Assembly: GCA_002179805.1 (NCBI GenBank)
Contig: NAVB01000628.1
Coordinates: 1 to 29,457, forward strand
From: Acanthamoeba lenticulata
Lineage: Eukaryota > Discosea > Longamoebia > Acanthamoebidae
Direction: 5' to 3'
Length of the DNA: 29,457 bases
Both the position numbers and the translations under genes were made by a program. Below are positions 25,475 through 29,457 of the stretch, one piece after another. The notes under the pieces are model-generated. The model saw only the letters and a program-made list of their open reading frames with translations, was not told the origin of the DNA and did not search any database. Position 1 is the stretch's first letter; each line of letters opens with the position of its first letter.

Positions 25475-28400
25475 ATGGAGATGGAGGAAGACCTCCCAGC
25501 GGTACGGCAACTTGACCTGGTAAAATGCATACTCGTAATACTAACTTGATGACTCGCCCAAAGAAATTGTTCGCTGCGGTGGGGCATGGATCGGTGGACG
25601 CGGCAGGTTTTGAGGCCTTGCTGGCACAGTGTAGACCCCCTCATGCCAGCGGCACGACGGCTGACACGCTCAACCACATGTTCATGGCCACCGCCTCCAC
25701 GACCAAGGCCATATCGACCTTGCCTCCTCCCCCAAGCGACGGCACCGCCGCCAAGAACGAGGGTGGCTGGTCGCTGTTGCACGAAGCGGTAGCGATGAAC
25801 CGGGTGGACTTGATCTCCTTGCTCCTGAGCAAGGGCATCAACGTGAACGTCGTGGACGACCGGTACCGCTACCCTTGGGGCCTTCGCCTTCTTTTTCTTC
25901 TTTTTTGTTTGAGGCGGAGCTGATTCGAGGCGGGGGGCGAGTGAGCAGGGGGTTCAGCCCTCTGCACTTTGCCGCCCTGCACAACCGCAAGGAGGCGCTT
26001 TCGCTTCTCATCAACGCTGGCGCAGATGTCGCTCTGGCGAGCCTCAGGTAACACCTCCCTTCTCTTCTCTTCTCTTCTCCTCTTCTTCGTCTTTCTTGTG
26101 TGCTCTCTCTTGTTTCTCACGAGAAGCTCGACCGCAATGTTGTGCATAGTGGCGTGACGGCGCACCACCTGGCGGCCGCCAACAACCACTCGTTCTGTCT
26201 GAAGGAGCTCAAGAAGAAGAGGGAGGGCATGCTCGACGTCACCTGCCACGCTGGCTGGACGCCCTTGCACTACGCCGTACGTCCGGCCAGGCGGCAGACG
26301 CTTGTGCGATAAGCTCTGATCATCCAGGTGTGTGTGTGTGGGTGTATGGGTGTGAATCGGGAAACAGGCCTACAACGGCTCGGTCAACGTCAGCTCGTTC
26401 CTCTTGTCCAATGGCGTGGCGGTCAACTCCCTCGATGCGTCCAGCAGGTGCCCCCCCCCAACCACTTGTGAAGTGCAATCGGGTCCAGAGCTCACGTGCG
26501 AGACTATGCACAGTTCTGCCCTTCACAAAGCCGTGGCGCGCGGTCATGTCGCCTTTGTCGGGTTGCTCCTCAAGTACGGCGCCGACATCAACATCGCCAA
26601 CGCGGCGGGCGAAACGCCCCTTCACATCGCCTGCTTGCTTGACCGACCCGAGGTACTCGTTCTTCGTCGCTTTCGTTCTTATGTGCATTCTTTTCGTTAG
26701 ATAAAATGGATTTTTTATTTGTTTCTCATTACGGTGAGTCAATGATTGATGGATGGATGAACACGATTGTGATCTGTGGCTCGCTTCAGGTGTTTGACGT
26801 GTTGCTCGAGAGTCCGAGGATCGACGCCCACGTCCTCACCAAGGACAAGCGCACTTGCGCGCACTACGCCGCGAGCAAGGGCCGGCTCTACTACCTGCAA
26901 AAGCTGGCCCGGCGGGGCGGCAAGGCCCTGCTGCAGCGCACGGCCGGGGAGACCGAGATGACCGCGCTCCACATCGTGGTCAATTCAATGCGGGAGACGC
27001 TCGACGACACTCCGCCGTCGGCCGCCGCCGCGCTTCAACCGCTCCCGGCCCCGTTCGCCGGCGGCAAGCACAAGAGGCGCGCCGACAAGAAGGGTAAGAA
27101 GAAGGAGCTCAAGAAGGAGAAGAGCAGCGGCGACATGAGGAAGAAGAGCCCGAGGCGGATGATCCTCAAGAGCCCGCGCAAGATGACCACTGAGCCCGTC
27201 GTCCCGAGCAGCGAGGGCGACGAGCAGCCATGCCCGAGCCCGCGCGAGAGGCACCTCACCGAGTCCGACGCCGAGCCCGAGCCCGGGCGGGACACCCTCC
27301 GGCGGCGCAGGCTCGAGGAGGAGGAGGCCAACCTGGTGGCCGGTCTCCGCGCGGCTGAGGCCGAGCACGTCCAGCGAGAGAACGAGGCGCGCCTGCGCTG
27401 CGTCCTGTTCCTGGTCCGCGAGGGCCTCAACCCGCTCGACCGGGACAGCCGGGGCCGGACCGTCCTGCACTACGCGGCGGCCAACGGGTGCAAGGAGATC
27501 TTCCAGCTGCTGGCCGGGTCGCAGGTGGGCCTCCCGCTGCGCGAGGACGACGTCAACGCGCTCGACGCCGACGGCAACGCCTGCCTCCACCTGGCCGTGG
27601 CCCACGGCCGGCAGGGCATGGCCGTCCACCTCATGACGGCCTTTGCCGACGTCCTCCAGGTCAACGAGCGCAACCGGGCCGGCCTGACGCCCTTCCTGCT
27701 GGCGGTCGAGCGGGGCTGCACGCGCGTCCTGCCGCAGCTCATCGAGCAGGACGTGAGCCAAGGCGGCAAGGAGCCCGTGCTCGAGGCCCGCAACGGGCGG
27801 GGCCAGGGCTTCCTCCACCTGGCGGCCGAGGGCGCCGACCACGAGTGCCTGTCCTACCTGCTCGAGCGCGTGGGTCGAGCGCGCGTGCTGGCCGCGCTCA
27901 ACGCGCGGGACGACAACAACGACACGCCGTTCGGCCTCGCGGCCAAGGCCGGCAACATCTCCGGCATGCTGCTGCTCCTGAGCAAGAAGAAGGAGGCCGA
28001 CCCGGCCTTCCTCCTCGAGTTTATCAACAACAAGGGCCAAGACGGGCGCGCCGCCATTCACAACGTCGTTGACTGCCCTCCGCAGAAGAAGGAGAACGGT
28101 GCGTGTGTGGGCCGGCGGCTTCAACCCTCTGCACCAGCGCGTGCTTCGATCTTTTGATGGTGATGGTGTAATCTCATCCAATCATCATCATCATCACCAT
28201 CCAAGGTTACGAGCAGTGCTTCTGGTTCCTGCTCGAGGAGGGCGCGGACATCAACTCGGTCGACAACGCGCTGCAGGCGCCCCTTCATCTGGGTCATGCT
28301 CGCCCGCCACTGCCTTTTCTCCAAACTCTTCTTTTTTTTTAACTCTTCTTTATTTTTAATTTATTGTTAATTTAACTTGATATAATTTCTCATTTTGACT

Positions 28401-29377
28401 TTTTGGTGACCACGCGGTGTAGCGGCGCACTGGGGCCACCTGGACTTTGTGCAGGGCCTGGTCGAGCGCGGGGCCGACATCAACGGCGCTGACCACAAGG
28501 GCCGGCGGCCGCTTCACCAGGCCGCCATGAGCGGCAGCGCCGACTGCGTCGACTTCCTGCTGGCCAAGGGCGCCTCGCCCAACTCGCCCTCCTCGAGCGG
28601 CTTGCTGGTACACACTCAGACCTCATCTCCACCCTGGACTGCGGCCCCTTTCTCACCGCGCGGTTGGCTCAGCCTCTGCACTTGGCTTCGCTCGGCGGCC
28701 ACGCGGCATGCGTGGCCAGCCTGCTCAACAAGGGAGGCGAGCCGACGACAGAGCTGAACGTCCGCGACACCAACGGCTTCACGCCGCTCCACTATGCAGC
28801 GACCAACTGCCACGTCGACTGCGTGCGGCTGCTGCTCGCCCACGGCGCCGACCCGAACCTGGCGGACCCGGCCGGCAACACGGCGCTGCACAAGGCCATC
28901 GCGTGCGGCAAGTGCGTGGCGGCCCTGCTCCAGCACAAGGCCAGCATCGACGTCCCCAACGCCAGTGGAGCCACCCCGCTTCACCTCTGCTGCCTCGCCA
29001 CCAGTCCCTGCGTGGTCTCCAAGGCAAAGAACGAAAGCGAAAGCGACGAATCCACCGACGCGTTCCGCCTGTTGATCGACGCTGCGGCTGACTGCACGCT
29101 GCAGACGGCGCAGGGGGACAGCGTGCTCCACCTGCTGGCCCGCTCGAGCCAGACCGAGCAGCTTCGCCAGCTGCTCGACAAAGGGCTGATCGACGTCGAG
29201 TCTGTCAACAGCGTCGACGGTGGGACCGCTCTGCACAAGCTGGTCGACGGTCTCACTGTTGCCAGCGCGCTGCCAGAGGCGAGCGCGATGCGCGCAACGG
29301 TGGAGCTGTTGCTCGAGTATGGCCTCGACATCGATGCCGTTGACGATCGCCTCGGCGAAACGGCCGTGCTCCGGGCA
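25475..29377 (+). CDS. Ankyrin-repeat protein, 3' end beyond window
   Basis: Long ankyrin-repeat scaffold of unknown partner, 3' partial. Exons are 25475-25519, 25564-25862, 25949-26047, about 26127-26276, 26368-26447, 26514-26652, 26790-28098, 28206-28292, 28423-28607 and 28673-29377 (then GTAAGG), over 1030 aa so far. Many repeats show the ankyrin signature, for example GWSLLHEAVAMNRVDLISLL, GFSPLHFAALHNRKEALSLL, GETPLHIACLLDRPE, GRTVLHYAAANGCKEIFQLL and GFTPLHYAATNCHVDCVRLL. Exon 7 (1.3 kb) interrupts them with a Lys/Arg/Ser-rich segment (about 27061-27240; RADKKGKKKELKKEK, possibly nuclear-targeting) and a charged, coiled-coil-like helix (LEEEEANLVAGLRAAEAEH). The exon 3 to 4 junction does not resolve in frame. 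The start MEMEEDLPAVRQ is followed by a 44 bp intron with a CTAAC branch-point-like motif. Confidence 0.88.
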
Positions 29378-29398
29378 GTAAGGTTCGGGCTGTTTGTC

Positions 29399-29457
29399 AT
29401 TTTTATTTTATTTTATTTTATTTTATTTTATTTTATTTTATTTTATTTTATTTTATT
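29399..29457. repeat. (ATTTT)n microsatellite at window edge
   Basis: At least eleven perfect ATTTT units run to the last base, about 20 bp into an intron of the ankyrin gene. The full length cannot be seen and the array may be an assembly limit. Confidence 0.95.

Noticed and set aside
26985..28181. 398-codon open frame antisense to the ankyrin exon
   Set aside because: It mirrors the GC-rich third-position bias of the sense ankyrin coding sequence and has low-complexity Leu/Ala/Val composition with no family resemblance.

Overview
The window is eukaryotic nuclear DNA from a gene-dense, GC-rich protist. The layout fits an Acanthamoeba-type amoeba best: very short spliceosomal introns (mostly 44-150 bp), 6-21 introns in most genes, intergenic gaps of 120-350 bp, GC-rich exons beside AT-richer introns, and a secreted Ser/Thr/Pro-rich membrane protein of a kind common in that genus. 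The species is an inference from gene content and style, not something read directly. I see no rRNA, tRNA, transposon, CRISPR array or prokaryotic operon.

Layout, left to right: a SAC3/GANP-domain protein of the LENG8/Thp3 type (124-3214, +); the SF3b subunit PHF5A (3558-3953, -); the TRAPP-complex subunit TRAPPC8/Trs85 (4076-10099, -); phosphomannomutase (10270-11520, +), sharing a 170 bp divergent promoter region with TRAPPC8; an F-box protein with an unrecognised C-terminal half (11694-13418, -); a large type I surface protein with a beta-helix-like ectodomain, a Ser/Thr/Pro-rich stalk and one membrane span (13623-17045, -); the replicative helicase subunit MCM2 (17256-21632, -); the Golgi Qa-SNARE syntaxin 5 (21778-23244, -); a 689 bp stretch with no recognisable gene; a DUF4291 protein whose C-terminus resembles a WYL domain (23934-25335, -); and a long ankyrin-repeat protein (25475 to beyond the right edge, +).

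Most genes are housekeeping and not functionally linked. They cover RNA metabolism (LENG8, PHF5A), ER-Golgi traffic (TRAPPC8, syntaxin 5), GDP-mannose supply for glycosylation (PMM) and DNA replication (MCM2). Exon models were built by hand by joining GT..AG introns so that reading frame and family homology both continue. Spliced lengths came out divisible by three and close to family norms (PHF5A 110 aa, PMM 249, MCM2 884, syntaxin 5 324, TRAPPC8 about 1419). Three junctions remain unresolved and are flagged.

The most interesting signals are two E2F-type sites just upstream of MCM2, the intron-bearing DUF4291-WYL-like fusion, the nearly all phase-1 introns and repeated modules of the surface protein, and 5' splice sites dominated by GTRCG rather than GTAAG.
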